Shown: positions 1-9,515 of the stretch, piece after piece | Layout of the letters: the number at the start of each line of letters is the position of its first letter | How positions within the stretch are numbered: the stretch's first letter is position 1 | Origin: Bacillus sp. CH30_1T | GTDB lineage: Bacteria; Bacillota; Bacilli; Bacillales; Bacillaceae_B | DNA: 64,000 nt | Reading direction: 5' to 3' | NCBI RefSeq assembly: GCF_008364765.1 | Contig: NZ_VTUY01000014.1 | Coordinates: 16,473 to 80,472, forward strand | Made by a program: the position numbers and the translations under genes | The notes under the pieces: model-generated | Database searches by the model: none | The model's input: the letters and a program-made list of their open reading frames with translations, nothing else | What the model was told of the DNA's origin: nothing

Positions 1-15
1 GAACTTTCTCTTAAA

Positions 16-134
16 GATGGTGAGGGGAACTGCGCAGACTCCTGCGGAAGTACGGTCGTGCCGAGACCCCGGAAGCGAAGCTGAGGAGGCTCGGCCGAAC
101 GCTAGCTGCAAGCGAAGCAGTTCCCCTCACCATC
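16..134. repeat. Dispersed hairpin-type repeat element
   Basis: An 18-base end (16-33) is perfectly complementary to 117-134, enclosing a GC-rich interior with CGCAGACTCCTGCGG and GAGGAGGCTCGG segments. This layout resembles non-coding dispersed repeats I know from Bacillaceae intergenic regions. No reading frame is apparent. It lies just upstream of the gluP promoter, so it may also end transcription from the gene to the left. Confidence 0.7.
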
Positions 135-147
135 CAGCATAAACTAA

Positions 148-176
148 TTGACAGGGCGCCAAGCAGACCCTATGTT
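148..176 (+). promoter_or_regulatory. Sigma-A promoter for gluP
   Basis: TTGACA at 148-153, a 17-base spacer and TATGTT at 171-176. Predicted start near 183, leaving a leader of about 35 bases before the GTG at 217. Confidence 0.6.
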
Positions 177-216
177 ATAAAACAACAATCTTTAAGAAAA
201 GAGCAAAAAGAAAGTA

Positions 217-1749
217 GTGGATGATGTGGATTTACGTTATCATTATTTGTTTTGGAAGATAGCTTACCATTTGGTTGAAGATAAACAATATAGAATTCTT
301 AATCTCTCACCAAATCAGGATGAAATATGGCTTGAGAATACCGGGAAGAAAGAAGCGAACGTCATTCGAATGGTACGGAAAGATCTGGATTGGGGAAACT
401 GGGTCAAACGGGATATGGAATTGACCTCGGTGAATGGGGAGAAAATCAGAAAATCCCTTGGGAAAAGGCAGCTTCAAATGAAGAATATCTATGTCTCCAC
501 TTATCCACCTGTAGATGCAGATCCAGATTTATTTCAGGAATCCCTGAACAATCAAAAGACATCCGTTCAGCCACTTCTTCTTCATGGGGATCAGAGTGTC
601 GAAACTCTTAGGAATGACCCTTTTTTCAATGAAGGGGATTGGGATCTTCCTTCTGAAGTATTAGATGCCAATGTAGAGTGGATTAAAAGCATGACCATGT
701 ATTCTTCTTCCAAACAGATACAAAAGGAAAGGCAGTTGTTTGAAAAAGGAAAGCCGTTCTTTACCTATTTCTTCATTGCGCTCCAATTGGTCATGTTCTT
801 AATTCTTGAACTAAATGGAGGAAGCAAGGACCCACAAACACTGATTGAGTTCGGTGCTAAGTACAATCCCCTCATGATTGAAGGAGAGTGGTGGCGCCTT
901 GTAACCCCAATCTTTCTGCATATTGGAATACTTCATTTACTTATGAACACACTTGCCCTATTTTATCTGGGAATGGCAGTGGAAAAAATGTTCGGACGTC
1001 TCAGATTCATCTTCATTTATATGATTTCGGGAATCACGGGATCTCTGGCCAGCTTCCTTTTCACATCTAATCTCTCTGCAGGAGCCAGTGGCGCAATCTT
1101 CGGCTGTTTCGGTGCACTGCTGTATTTCGGCGTATTATATCCGAAGATTTTCTTTAGAACGATCGGTACCAATATTATTGCGGTGATCCTGTTGAATTTA
1201 GTCCTGGGGTTTACGATTCCGGGAATTGATAATGCAGGTCATATCGGTGGATTGGTGGGTGGTTTTCTCGCAGCAGGAATTGTCAGCTTGCCGAATGGTC
1301 ACCGCCCACTGCGTCAATTGCTTTTTCTGACGGGAAGTATCCTACTTGTTGGAGTTCTTGTGTCGAGGGGGATTGGTTCAGATCCAACATCTTGGGATGT
1401 TAACACTGTGAATGGCGTGGCTCAAGAAAAGATTTCCAATCAACAGTGGGAGGAAGCGGAAAATATTCTTGTCCCGGTGGTTGAAGAAGGCTCGCCAAAT
1501 GCACAGACATATTTCTACTTATCATACGCTGAAATCAAGATGAACAAATTAGCACAAGCAAAAGATCATTTGAGAGCTGCGATCCAAGAAGATGGTGAGT
1601 TTCATGAAGCTCATTACAATCTTGCGTTGATTCTGATCGACTCAGGTGACAGAGAGGAGGCTCTTGTTCTTGCGAAAAAAGCCTATGAATTAAATAGGCA
1701 GGATGAAAATTATGAAAAACTTTATAAAGAGTTACAGGAGAACACTTAA
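217..1749 (+). CDS. gluP: Rhomboid intramembrane serine protease GluP (YqgP) with C-terminal TPR
   Basis: Intramembrane protease of the cell membrane, 510 aa, close to the length of B. subtilis YqgP. The order is a soluble N-terminal domain (about 1-175), six or seven membrane helices (about 180-385) and TPR-like helices at the C-terminus (about 400-510). The catalytic dyad is visible: Ser291 in a GASGA motif and His342 in AGHIGG. The start is GTG with a weak ribosome site. YqgP is known to cleave membrane substrates such as the magnesium transporter MgtE. Its stop overlaps by 4 bases with the convergent downstream gene. Confidence 0.93.
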   Translation: MDDVDLRYHYLFWKIAYHLVEDKQYRILNLSPNQDEIWLENTGKKEANVIRMVRKDLDWGNWVKRDMELTSVNGEKIRKSLGKRQLQMKNIYVSTYPPVDADPDLFQESLNNQKTSVQPLLLHGDQSVETLRNDPFFNEGDWDLPSEVLDANVEWIKSMTMYSSSKQIQKERQLFEKGKPFFTYFFIALQLVMFLILELNGGSKDPQTLIEFGAKYNPLMIEGEWWRLVTPIFLHIGILHLLMNTLALFYLGMAVEKMFGRLRFIFIYMISGITGSLASFLFTSNLSAGASGAIFGCFGALLYFGVLYPKIFFRTIGTNIIAVILLNLVLGFTIPGIDNAGHIGGLVGGFLAAGIVSLPNGHRPLRQLLFLTGSILLVGVLVSRGIGSDPTSWDVNTVNGVAQEKISNQQWEEAENILVPVVEEGSPNAQTYFYLSYAEIKMNKLAQAKDHLRAAIQEDGEFHEAHYNLALILIDSGDREEALVLAKKAYELNRQDENYEKLYKELQENT

Positions 1750-2624
1750 ATGGAAATCTGTTGTTTAAGTAAAGAAGCTTCTCCGTTTTTATCAATCAGT
1801 AACACGAGAACTTCCTTTCGATCTTTTTTCACTAATATAAGTGGGATAGCACTGTCTATTGACTCAATGACAGAGCCGTCCTCTTTTTTAATTCCTAAAT
1901 AATAGTTTTTATATAGTCCTTCCCAAAGGTTTCCTATTACACGTTCCCATTCTTGCTCGGTGAATCCTTCCAAAGGTTGATTTTCTAATTTAGGGAGATG
2001 AGTTAATGGAAAGGATGTATAGTCTTCCATAGGGATTTGCATGGATGTGATTGCCTTTTCCCTTAGATAGTCAAGTTGTTGAGAGGTCACTTTGTCCAGT
2101 ATGTTCTTCCATTCTTTTTCTGCATCTGTACCGGGTTGTCGGAAGGCATTTAAAGGGCTGAAATTTGAATCAATCACATACAATGTATCTTCAGACATTT
2201 TCTGAGCACTCGTAAAATCTGTTTCCGTTTCATGAATTTCAGAATAGTGGAAAGACACAGCTTGAAGGAGACTACTTTCTTTTCCTTTTATGATTGATTC
2301 CTCAACAATTTGATCGGTGTCCTGTTCCCATTCGTTCATAAGCCCTTTTAGTCTCCCGTTCATAAATAAAAAGCCGACATCCTGACGTAAATAGGCAGGT
2401 GTATCAAGCTTTGAAGATACCTTCCAATTTACCTCATAATGATCATTTTTCTTCTCGGGTTGAAGCATCAGAATTGTAGTGGCAGATTCATAGGAAACAT
2501 GTTCATTTATTGGGAAAAAAATAATGCTTTCCTCCGTTTGGGGCTTGTAAACAAATTGAATCCCAAGAGCAACAATGCACATGATGACAAGAAAGGGCAT
2601 GGCTTCTTTTAGTCTTTGTTTCAT
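1746..2624 (-). CDS. Membrane-anchored hypothetical protein
   Basis: About 292 aa from the ATG at 2624, chosen because GGAGTG lies 7-8 bases upstream; longer starts lack a ribosome site. One hydrophobic segment (about residues 8-24) is followed by a hydrophilic extracellular domain rich in Glu, Asp and Lys, with no cysteine or catalytic motif I recognise. It looks like a signal-anchored surface protein. It is convergent with gluP (4-base overlap) and divergent from the SpoVAF-like gene. Function unknown. Confidence 0.75.
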   Translation of the reverse strand: MKQRLKEAMPFLVIMCIVALGIQFVYKPQTEESIIFFPINEHVSYESATTILMLQPEKKNDHYEVNWKVSSKLDTPAYLRQDVGFLFMNGRLKGLMNEWEQDTDQIVEESIIKGKESSLLQAVSFHYSEIHETETDFTSAQKMSEDTLYVIDSNFSPLNAFRQPGTDAEKEWKNILDKVTSQQLDYLREKAITSMQIPMEDYTSFPLTHLPKLENQPLEGFTEQEWERVIGNLWEGLYKNYYLGIKKEDGSVIESIDSAIPLILVKKDRKEVLVLLIDKNGEASLLKQQISI

Positions 2625-2765
2625 TTCGTTCACTCCAGTAGTATGTCCATTTAGTAAATAGTATGAAGCGCATGATATCAATATGATAGGATGTATGTTT
2701 TCTAGCTGCTTTGTCTAGGATGGTAAAGATGGAAATTCATGTAAAGTTATTAGGAGTGAAGGCTA

Positions 2766-4226
2766 ATGACAAATCAAAAGAAAAAGCCTGTCTCTACTCA
2801 GATTGAAGAAAACACCAATTATCTAAGGGATACCTTAGCAGTAGACAAAAGCTTTGATGTCATTCAACTGGATTTGGAGTATGCTGAGAGAAAAATGGCG
2901 ATGTTTTTAGTTGATGGCTTTGTTAAAGATGATATTATGCATTATCTAATGAAGCTTTTGTCAGGACTTAGTCCTGAACAATTAGAAGAAGACACTTTAG
3001 AAAAGTTATTGAAGACGTACATCCCATACATAGAGATCGAGCAAGTAAATGATCTGAACCAAGTGATTGATTTAGTATTGGCAGGTCCCACAGCACTTGT
3101 GGTGGATGGCATTGACAAGGTCATTATGATTGATGCTAGAACGTATCCAGTCAGAGGACCACAGGAACCTGATATCGAACGGGTGGTGAGAGGTTCAAGG
3201 GACGGGTATGTCGAGACGATAGTGTTTAATACAGCTTTGACAAGAAGGAGAGTTCGTGATCCTTCGCTTCGAATGGAATATATGCAAATTGGGAGAAGAT
3301 CCAAAACGGATATAGTCGTCAGTTATATTGAAGACATTGCCGATCCAAATTTGGTCCACAAAATCAAAGATGCCCTATCGAAGATCGATACAGATGGTCT
3401 TCCTATGGGAGAGAAGACATTGGAAGAGTTTATTGCCGGGCGTCACTGGAATCCATATCCCATGGTTCGCTATACGGAAAGGCCGGATACAGCTGCAGCA
3501 CACTTATATGAAGGACACGTCATTATTATGGTGGACGGCTCACCAAGTGTCTTGATTACACCTACAACTTTTTGGCATCACCTCCAGCATGCAGAAGAAT
3601 ATAGGAACAAGCCTTCAGTTGGCGCATACTTGCGCTTTGTCAGGTTTATTGCTGTGTGGAGTTCGATTTTCTTACTGCCGTTTTATTATTTATTTGCGAT
3701 TCATCCTGAACTATTGCCCGAAGCATTGAGTTATGTAGGTCCAAATGATGTAGGGGAAGTACCCTTATTCCTTCAATTTTTAATCATTGAAGTCGGAATC
3801 GATATTCTCAGGATGGCTGCCATTCATACCCCATCTTCCTTAGCTACGGCCCTTGGTCTCGTTGCTGCATTAATGATTGGACAAGTGGCAGTGGAAGTTG
3901 GTCTCTTTATTAACGAAGTCATTCTTTACCTGGCCATTGCAGCAATCGGTACCTTTGCAACGCCAAGCTATGAGATGAGCTTAGCCAACCGGTTAGTCAG
4001 GATTTTCTTATTGATCTGCACTGCCTTATTTGGAGTGTATGGATTTGTTGTGGGTATACTGCTATGGATTATCATGTTGTCAAGAATGAACTCCTTTGAT
4101 ATTCCATATATGTGGCCATTTATTCCGTTTAACCTGAGAGCATTCCGAGACGTCTTCCTGCGTTCGCCTATGCCCTTAAAAAACAGACGACCACGATTTC
4201 TCCATCCGAAAGATCCCGATCGTTAA
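2766..4226 (+). CDS. SpoVAF-like GerA-family spore membrane protein
   Basis: 486 aa. An N-terminal soluble domain (about 1-280) with the family signatures RSKTDIVVSYIEDIA and a GP-E-D pattern is followed by several membrane helices (about 290-450). The membrane region, with FATPSYEMSLANRL and MAAIHTP, resembles SpoVAF more closely than the germinant-receptor A subunits. SpoVAF-type proteins sit in the spore inner membrane, and their genes are usually expressed in the forespore. The ribosome site is AGGAGTGAAGGCTA. It stands alone here, without spoVAA-AE neighbours, so it is a stand-alone paralogue or a relocated gene. Confidence 0.85.
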   Translation: MTNQKKKPVSTQIEENTNYLRDTLAVDKSFDVIQLDLEYAERKMAMFLVDGFVKDDIMHYLMKLLSGLSPEQLEEDTLEKLLKTYIPYIEIEQVNDLNQVIDLVLAGPTALVVDGIDKVIMIDARTYPVRGPQEPDIERVVRGSRDGYVETIVFNTALTRRRVRDPSLRMEYMQIGRRSKTDIVVSYIEDIADPNLVHKIKDALSKIDTDGLPMGEKTLEEFIAGRHWNPYPMVRYTERPDTAAAHLYEGHVIIMVDGSPSVLITPTTFWHHLQHAEEYRNKPSVGAYLRFVRFIAVWSSIFLLPFYYLFAIHPELLPEALSYVGPNDVGEVPLFLQFLIIEVGIDILRMAAIHTPSSLATALGLVAALMIGQVAVEVGLFINEVILYLAIAAIGTFATPSYEMSLANRLVRIFLLICTALFGVYGFVVGILLWIIMLSRMNSFDIPYMWPFIPFNLRAFRDVFLRSPMPLKNRRPRFLHPKDPDR

Positions 4227-4234
4227 TATAAGTT

Positions 4235-4280
4235 GAAGAGATTTCCTTATTGAAAATTCCATTAAGGAGGTCTTTTTTTG
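4235..4280 (+). terminator. Terminator after the SpoVAF-like gene
   Basis: Imperfect stem AGATTTCCTTA / TAAGGAGGTCT followed by a run of seven T. Confidence 0.5.
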
Positions 4281-4377
4281 TTTGTTATTTAGATAGGATA
4301 TTTAATAGCTGCGTATTGAGAAGATAGGGATTTTCACTTATACTTTAATGTGAATGATAGAAAGCAGGGTGTATGTT

Positions 4378-4584
4378 ATGAAAACGATTTATGATATCCA
4401 ACAGTTATTAAAAAGTTATGGGACCATTATCTATGTTGGGCATCGTCTTTCCGACCTGCAACTAATGGAAGGCGAACTAATAGAACTTTATCAATCCCAG
4501 CTGATCGAAACGCGGGATTTTCAAACAGCTTTGTTTTTGTTGCGACATGAAATAGAAATTGAAAAAGAAAAACAGGACAGGTGA
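4378..4584 (+). CDS. yqgQ: YqgQ family small protein (DUF910)
   Basis: 68 aa from the ATG at 4378, preferred because AGCAGGGTG is correctly spaced and the homologue starts with the same M-x-T-x-YD-QQLLK pattern. A longer reading from 4354 adds eight residues without a ribosome site. Helical DUF910 protein of unknown function. It is conserved directly upstream of glcK, overlaps the glcK leader and is probably co-transcribed with it. Confidence 0.85.
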   Translation: MKTIYDIQQLLKSYGTIIYVGHRLSDLQLMEGELIELYQSQLIETRDFQTALFLLRHEIEIEKEKQDR

Positions 4585-4589
4585 TAGAG

Positions 4590-5558
4590 ATGACAGAAAA
4601 ATGGTTGGTCGGTGTAGATTTAGGAGGCACGACGACAAAAATCGCGTTCTTGAATAAGTATGGTGAGCTCTTACATAAATGGGAAATCCCCACTGATAAA
4701 TCAGAGAATGGCAAAAATATTATTGTAGATATTGCTAAAGCGATTGATAAGAAGCTTGAAAGCTTAGATCAATCAAAAGATAAACTAGTCGGAATCGGAA
4801 TGGGTGCGCCGGGACCTGTCGATATGGCGAAAGGGATTATATACGAAGCCGTTAATTTAGGCTGGGACAAGAATACGCCATTAAAAGATTTACTTGAAAT
4901 GGAAACAGGTTTAACAGCCGTTATTGATAATGATGCAAACTGCGCGGCACTGGGTGAAATGTGGAAAGGTGCAGGAGACGGAGCAAAGGATATCGTCTGT
5001 GTGACACTTGGAACAGGTGTTGGCGGGGGAGTCATAACAAATGGAGATATTGTGCACGGGGTAAAAGGTGCAGGTGGTGAAATCGGGCATATTACCGTTG
5101 TTCCTGAAGGTGGATTCCAATGTAATTGTGGGAAGACAGGTTGTTTGGAAACGGTTGCTTCTGCGACTGGAGTCGTTCGTCTCGCAAATGAAAAACTGGA
5201 TGCGACAACAAAAACGTCTGTCCTGCGAGGAATAAGAGAGTCCCATGGAACAGTCAGTGCAAAGGATATTTTTGATGCGGCCAGAGAACATGATGAACTT
5301 GCCCTTGAAGTCATTGATCAATTATCTTTCTATTTAGGGTTGTCCCTCGCAAATTTAGGGAATGCCCTGAATCCTGAAAAGATCGTCATTGGTGGAGGAG
5401 TATCCAAAGCAGGTGAAATCTTATTAACCCCGGTCGTGAAATATTTTAAGCAATTTTCATTCCCTACCGTCCGTACTTCAACAAACTTGAGTATTGCTAC
5501 ACTTGGAAATGACGCAGGTGTGATCGGTGCAGCCTGGTTAGTAAAGAATAAGATCTGA
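4590..5558 (+). CDS. glcK: Glucokinase, ROK family
   Basis: Cytoplasmic ATP-dependent glucose 6-phosphorylating enzyme, 322 aa. The phosphate-binding motif DLGGTTTK is at 10-17, and the ROK zinc motif CNCGKTGC at 178-185 follows the catalytic EIGH region. The start is ATG at 4590, because AGGTGATAGAG is well spaced; the in-frame GTG at 4581 overlaps that site. It follows yqgQ in the order known from B. subtilis. It funnels free glucose into glycolysis. Confidence 0.95.
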   Translation: MTEKWLVGVDLGGTTTKIAFLNKYGELLHKWEIPTDKSENGKNIIVDIAKAIDKKLESLDQSKDKLVGIGMGAPGPVDMAKGIIYEAVNLGWDKNTPLKDLLEMETGLTAVIDNDANCAALGEMWKGAGDGAKDIVCVTLGTGVGGGVITNGDIVHGVKGAGGEIGHITVVPEGGFQCNCGKTGCLETVASATGVVRLANEKLDATTKTSVLRGIRESHGTVSAKDIFDAAREHDELALEVIDQLSFYLGLSLANLGNALNPEKIVIGGGVSKAGEILLTPVVKYFKQFSFPTVRTSTNLSIATLGNDAGVIGAAWLVKNKI

Positions 5559-5577
5559 TGAAATAAGTCATAATTTT

Positions 5578-5617
5578 TTTAAAGAAAGAGCTTTCCTGAA
5601 AGGGAGGGTTCTTTTTT
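5578..5617 (+). terminator. Terminator after glcK
   Basis: Imperfect stem AAAGAGCTTTCC / AGGGAGGGTTCTTT followed by a T run. Confidence 0.5.
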
Positions 5618-5695
5618 CTGTTATTCTACTAAATAGCTTCGCTGATTAATATGACCTAGGGACAAAGGGACCGTTTTGAAAAAATATAGTTATTT

Positions 5696-5721
5696 TGAAA
5701 CTTTCACCTGTTTCAATCGTC
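5696..5721 (+). promoter_or_regulatory. ECF-sigma promoter (sigma-M/X type) upstream of yqgS
   Basis: TGAAAC at 5696-5701, exactly 16 bases, then CGTC at 5718-5721. This is the arrangement used by Bacillus extracytoplasmic-function sigma factors; CGTC is typical of sigma-M/X. It leaves a leader of about 190 bases before yqgS, in which I see no riboswitch. The rest of 5618-5916 shows nothing else I can support. Confidence 0.6.
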
Positions 5722-5916
5722 TAATAGTATGGGTAAGAGAATAAGACTTAAATAATTATCATACATCATCGATGTGAATTGGAGTTTGACGTTTTGTAAA
5801 AAAAGTATTAAGATAGGTCAAGGTTGCACGTCCGATATTACCTAATTTTACCATTAAAAATATTACATGAATTTGTTACATACGAATGAACCGTTTGTAG
5901 CAAGGAGGTTGATTAA

Positions 5917-7785
5917 ATGAATTTGAAAAAGACACCAAAGGCTTCTCTTATTATCATCGCTGCATTGCTCCTTTGGGTTAAAACGTACATTGTCTATAAA
6001 ACTAGTTTTGATATAAAGATAGAGAATACACTCCAAGAACTTATACTCTTCATCAACCCACTAAGTTTCTTACTTTTTATTTTCGGAGTAGGATTACTTC
6101 TTAAAAAGGATAAGTCTCGCACCCGCTATATTATCGCTGCAAGCTTCGTCCTTTCGTTTATCCTATACGGAAACGTTGTTTTCTATCGATTCTTTGATGA
6201 CTTTTTGACACTCCCCGTCCTGTTTCAAACGAGCAATTTCTCTGATTTAGGTACGAGTGCCAGTGCAATAATGAGCTGGAAGGATTTATTCTATTTTACA
6301 GATGTCATTGTGTTAATTCTTATCATCAAGTTAAAGCCAACATGGTTCTCTCTGCAAAACTATAGCAGAGCCAATCGACGTGCGTATTTCCTGGTTGCCA
6401 CGGCCCTTGTTTTCTTTAACCTTGGCTTGGCAGAATCGGAACGACCACAGCTGTTGACAAGAACGTTCGATCGAGAAATGTTAGTGAAGAATATTGGAAC
6501 GTATAATTACCATGTGTATGATATTTTCTTGCAATCAAAGTCTTCTGCTCAACGAGCAATGGCAGACGGCAGTGAATTAGCGGATATTGATAACTATGTT
6601 CGTGCAAGTTACATCGAACCTGATAAAGAAATGTTTGGTGTGGCAAAGGACAAGAACTTGATCATGGTATCACTTGAGTCACTACAGAACTTTGTCATTA
6701 ACAGCGAAATGAATGGTCAGGAAATTACACCTTTCCTTAATGAGTTCATTGGGGAAAGCTATTATTTCGATAATTTCTACCATCAAACCCAACAAGGGAA
6801 AACGTCTGATTCCGAGTTCTTACTCGACAATTCTCTTTACCCATTGAACCGTGGGGCGGTTTTCTTCACTCATTCAGGAAATGAGTTTGAATCCATGACG
6901 GAAAAACTTGGTGAAAATGGATACTATACAACTGCTATGCATGCAAACAATAAAAGCTTCTGGAATCGTGACATTATGTATGATTCCTTAGGATACGAAC
7001 GTTTCTACTCTTTACCGGATTATGAGGTAACGGAAGAGAATTCTGTTAACTGGGGTATGAAGGATATTCCTTTCTTTAAGCAATCTGTTGAGCATATGAA
7101 AGAGATGTCTCAACCGTTCAGTACGAAGATGATCACACTGACGAACCATTATCCATTCACATTAGACGAAGAAGATAAGCTTATCGATCCTTACACATCC
7201 AATGACGGTACGGTCAATCGTTATTTCCAAACTGTCCGTTACATGGATGAAGCTGTAAAGAACTTCATTACAGACTTAAAGGAATCAGGTTTATATGAAA
7301 ACTCTGTTATCGTTATGTACGGAGATCACTACGGCATTTCCGAAAATCATAATAAGGCCATGAGCCAATATCTTGGCAAAGAAGTTACACCAGTTGTAAG
7401 TACACAACTTCAAGAGGTTCCTTTAATCATTCATGTTCCTGGACAGGAAGGGAAGACCATTTCTAAAGTTTCCGGGCAAATTGACTTAAAACCAACGATT
7501 ATGCATCTTTTAGGAATCGATACGAAGGAAGATATACAGTTTGGTTCTGATATATTCTCCAGTCAGCATGAAAATCTGGCCATTCTCCGTGACGGTCGAT
7601 TCATCACTGAGGACTATGTCTTTGCAGGTGAAAAGTGCTGGAATAAAGAATCCGAAGAAACAACGGATATGAAATACTGTGAGCCATACAAAGAGCGTGT
7701 AAATGAGGAGCTGGAATACTCCGATAAGATTATTAATGGAGACCTCCTTCGCTTTTATGGTGAAAACGAAGACCATGATGAATAA
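5917..7785 (+). CDS. yqgS: Lipoteichoic acid synthase family protein YqgS
   Basis: 622 aa, five N-terminal membrane helices (about 10-190) and an extracellular sulfatase-like domain. Known family chemistry is transfer of glycerol phosphate from phosphatidylglycerol onto a glycolipid anchor. Active-site residues match LtaS: Glu254, Thr296 (GKTSDSEF) and Asp470-His471 (YGDHYG). A strong AAGGAGGT site precedes the ATG. B. subtilis has four LtaS-like enzymes; the order glcK-yqgS-yqgT points to YqgS rather than LtaS or YfnI. It may act as a primase or stress paralogue, consistent with the ECF promoter. Confidence 0.92.
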   Translation: MNLKKTPKASLIIIAALLLWVKTYIVYKTSFDIKIENTLQELILFINPLSFLLFIFGVGLLLKKDKSRTRYIIAASFVLSFILYGNVVFYRFFDDFLTLPVLFQTSNFSDLGTSASAIMSWKDLFYFTDVIVLILIIKLKPTWFSLQNYSRANRRAYFLVATALVFFNLGLAESERPQLLTRTFDREMLVKNIGTYNYHVYDIFLQSKSSAQRAMADGSELADIDNYVRASYIEPDKEMFGVAKDKNLIMVSLESLQNFVINSEMNGQEITPFLNEFIGESYYFDNFYHQTQQGKTSDSEFLLDNSLYPLNRGAVFFTHSGNEFESMTEKLGENGYYTTAMHANNKSFWNRDIMYDSLGYERFYSLPDYEVTEENSVNWGMKDIPFFKQSVEHMKEMSQPFSTKMITLTNHYPFTLDEEDKLIDPYTSNDGTVNRYFQTVRYMDEAVKNFITDLKESGLYENSVIVMYGDHYGISENHNKAMSQYLGKEVTPVVSTQLQEVPLIIHVPGQEGKTISKVSGQIDLKPTIMHLLGIDTKEDIQFGSDIFSSQHENLAILRDGRFITEDYVFAGEKCWNKESEETTDMKYCEPYKERVNEELEYSDKIINGDLLRFYGENEDHDE

Positions 7786-7794
7786 GTAAGAAAG

Positions 7795-7826
7795 AGCTTG
7801 CGAAGAGATTCGCAAGCTTTTTTTTT
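7795..7826 (+). terminator. Strong terminator after yqgS
   Basis: Perfect 10-bp stem AGCTTGCGAA / TTCGCAAGCT with a GAGA loop, followed by nine T. Confidence 0.9.
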
Positions 7827-7888
7827 GTCATGAATTATAGAACCATTCATACATGTAAGTAAGGACGTATGTAGAGGGAGGTTCCTTC

Positions 7889-9082
7889 ATGAAAGTGAAA
7901 GTTCGTAGTGGCGATTCTCTTTGGTACTATAGCCAGTTGTTTTATATTCCAATCCAATTAATCATTGATTCGAACCCTTCTGTTGATCCGAATGGATTGA
8001 AGATAGGTACAGAGATAGAACTCCCTGGATTCAGAAAAGAAAGCCATACAATTAAAAGTGGAGATTCCTTTTGGACGCTTGCGGAGCAGAGGAATATTGG
8101 AGTAGACGCCTTAATTCTACTGAACGAAGGAGTTAATCCTAACCGTTTACAAATAGGGTCAAACATTTTTCTGCCATCAAGAGTGGTTTATCCGATAATC
8201 AATGGGAAACAAGCCTATTGCTCAGAAACATTCGAAGAAGATGTGAAAAAATTAAAAGAGGTCTATCCGTTTATCAAATTAAACTTGGTCGGCGAAAGTG
8301 TCCTTGGAAAAGATCTCATTGAAATGAGAGTTGGAACTGGAAAGAAAAAGGTTCATATAGATGCATCTTTTCATGCAAATGAATGGATAACCACTTCCAT
8401 CTTAATGACGTTCATTAATGACTATTTATTATCGTTAACGAATGGAAGTCTCATGAGAGGAATTCAAACCCTCCCTTTATATGAAGTGGTGACGATATCG
8501 TTTGTACCTATGGTTAATCCGGATGGAGTAGATCTCGTCTTGAATGGTCCACCGAAGGACAAACGAAAAGAATTAATCGAAATCAATCGGGGAAGTTCCG
8601 ACTTTACAGGTTGGAAAGCAAATATAAGAGGAGTAGACCTGAATAACCAATTCCCTGCCAAATGGGAGCTGGAAAAAGAAAGAAAGGAAGAAAAAGCACC
8701 AGCTCCGAGAGATTTCCCAGGATATAAGCCTCTTTCAGAACCTGAAACAGTCGCTATGGCAAAACTGGCCCGACAGGAAAAGTTCGACCGGCTGCTTGCC
8801 CTCCACACTCAAGGGAAGGAATTCTACTGGGGCTACGAGGGCTTAGAGCCGCCGGAAGCTTCAAAGTTGGCAGAAGATTTTAACAGAGTAAGCGGGTATG
8901 AATCAGTCAGATATATAGATAGCTATGCGGGTTACAAGGATTGGTTCATTAAAGATTTCAAGAAAGCGGGGTTTACCATAGAGTTAGGAAAAGGAATTAA
9001 TCCCCTGCCTCTCTCTCAATTCAACGAAATCTACCAAGACATGCTCGGTATATTCCTCGTATCCATCTATCGCTGGTACTAA
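7889..9082 (+). CDS. yqgT: Gamma-D-glutamyl-(L)-meso-diaminopimelate peptidase with LysM domains
   Basis: 397 aa. Two N-terminal LysM modules (about 2-46 and 51-96) bind peptidoglycan and a peptidase M14 zinc carboxypeptidase domain (about 105-395) follows. Zinc ligands are His162 and Glu165 (HANEW) plus His306 (LHTQG); catalytic Glu365 is in TIELG. Known relatives (YqgT, ENP-I) cleave the gamma-D-Glu-mDAP bond of stem peptides during sporulation or recycling. No classical signal peptide is present, as in the family. The ribosome site is GGGAGGTTCCTTC. Confidence 0.92.
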   Translation: MKVKVRSGDSLWYYSQLFYIPIQLIIDSNPSVDPNGLKIGTEIELPGFRKESHTIKSGDSFWTLAEQRNIGVDALILLNEGVNPNRLQIGSNIFLPSRVVYPIINGKQAYCSETFEEDVKKLKEVYPFIKLNLVGESVLGKDLIEMRVGTGKKKVHIDASFHANEWITTSILMTFINDYLLSLTNGSLMRGIQTLPLYEVVTISFVPMVNPDGVDLVLNGPPKDKRKELIEINRGSSDFTGWKANIRGVDLNNQFPAKWELEKERKEEKAPAPRDFPGYKPLSEPETVAMAKLARQEKFDRLLALHTQGKEFYWGYEGLEPPEASKLAEDFNRVSGYESVRYIDSYAGYKDWFIKDFKKAGFTIELGKGINPLPLSQFNEIYQDMLGIFLVSIYRWY

Positions 9083-9083
9083 C

Positions 9084-9244
9084 AAAAGCGGAGGCGGCTT
9101 GATCAGCCCCGACAAGCATAAGACGAACCTGGCGAAGAGGCGTCCTTTGCCTTTTTGGCAGGTTTGACTTATGACCTCGAGGGGCTAGCCGCCGGAGCTG
9201 GATGAAACAAAAGCGGAGGCGGCTTGCTCAGCCCCGACAAGACT
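9084..9244 (+). repeat. Dispersed GC-rich repeat, one full and one partial copy
   Basis: A full unit (about 9084-9208) begins AAAAGCGGAGGCGGCTTG and contains an internal inverted pair (AGCCCC...CATAAG / CTTATG...GGGGCT) that can fold into a long hairpin. It is followed at 9210-9244 by a second copy of its first 35 bases. An inverted full copy lies at 13859-14008. Non-coding and intergenic. Confidence 0.8.
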
Positions 9245-9287
9245 GTATGAATTTCGACTTATCACAAAAAATGACTCGAAAAATCTT

Positions 9288-9421
9288 TTGACAGGTTCCA
9301 TAAATAACTATTGTAGAAAGTGAAAATCAGGAGTAAAATAAATCATCATCCTATTTAAAGAATAACCGATCGTGGTGACCCAAATGGTGTGTGTGAGTGA
9401 ACATTTGGTCATCACTTTTTT
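9288..9421 (+). ncRNA. Candidate small RNA between yqgT and yqgU
   Basis: A TTGACA (9288-9293) with a weak -10 (TATTGT or TTGTAG near 9309-9316) is followed about 60 bases on by a strong hairpin, GTGGTGACC.CAAATG (9372-9386) with CATTTGGTCATCAC (9402-9415) and six T. Promoter and intrinsic terminator bracket about 100 bases with no reading frame. It could instead be a remnant leader or attenuator. Confidence 0.35.
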
Positions 9422-9450
9422 GAATTTTTGTAATGTTTTTTTAATAATTT

Positions 9451-9476
9451 TGAAACATTTTCTGCTTTGAAACGTA
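9451..9476 (+). promoter_or_regulatory. ECF-sigma promoter (sigma-W type) for yqgU
   Basis: TGAAAC at 9451-9456, exactly 16 bases, then CGTA at 9473-9476. This matches the sigma-W consensus. The start codon lies 40 bases downstream. Confidence 0.6.
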
Positions 9477-9515
9477 CTAATTATTATGGAATGAATTGAG
9501 GGAGGGAGAAGGATT

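Noticed and set aside
2766..4226. GerA-type germinant receptor subunit
   Set aside because: No B and C subunit genes follow and the membrane part matches SpoVAF better.
9084..9244. Repeat as an insertion sequence or transposon end
   Set aside because: No transposase, no target duplication; too short and foldable, more like a dispersed non-coding repeat.
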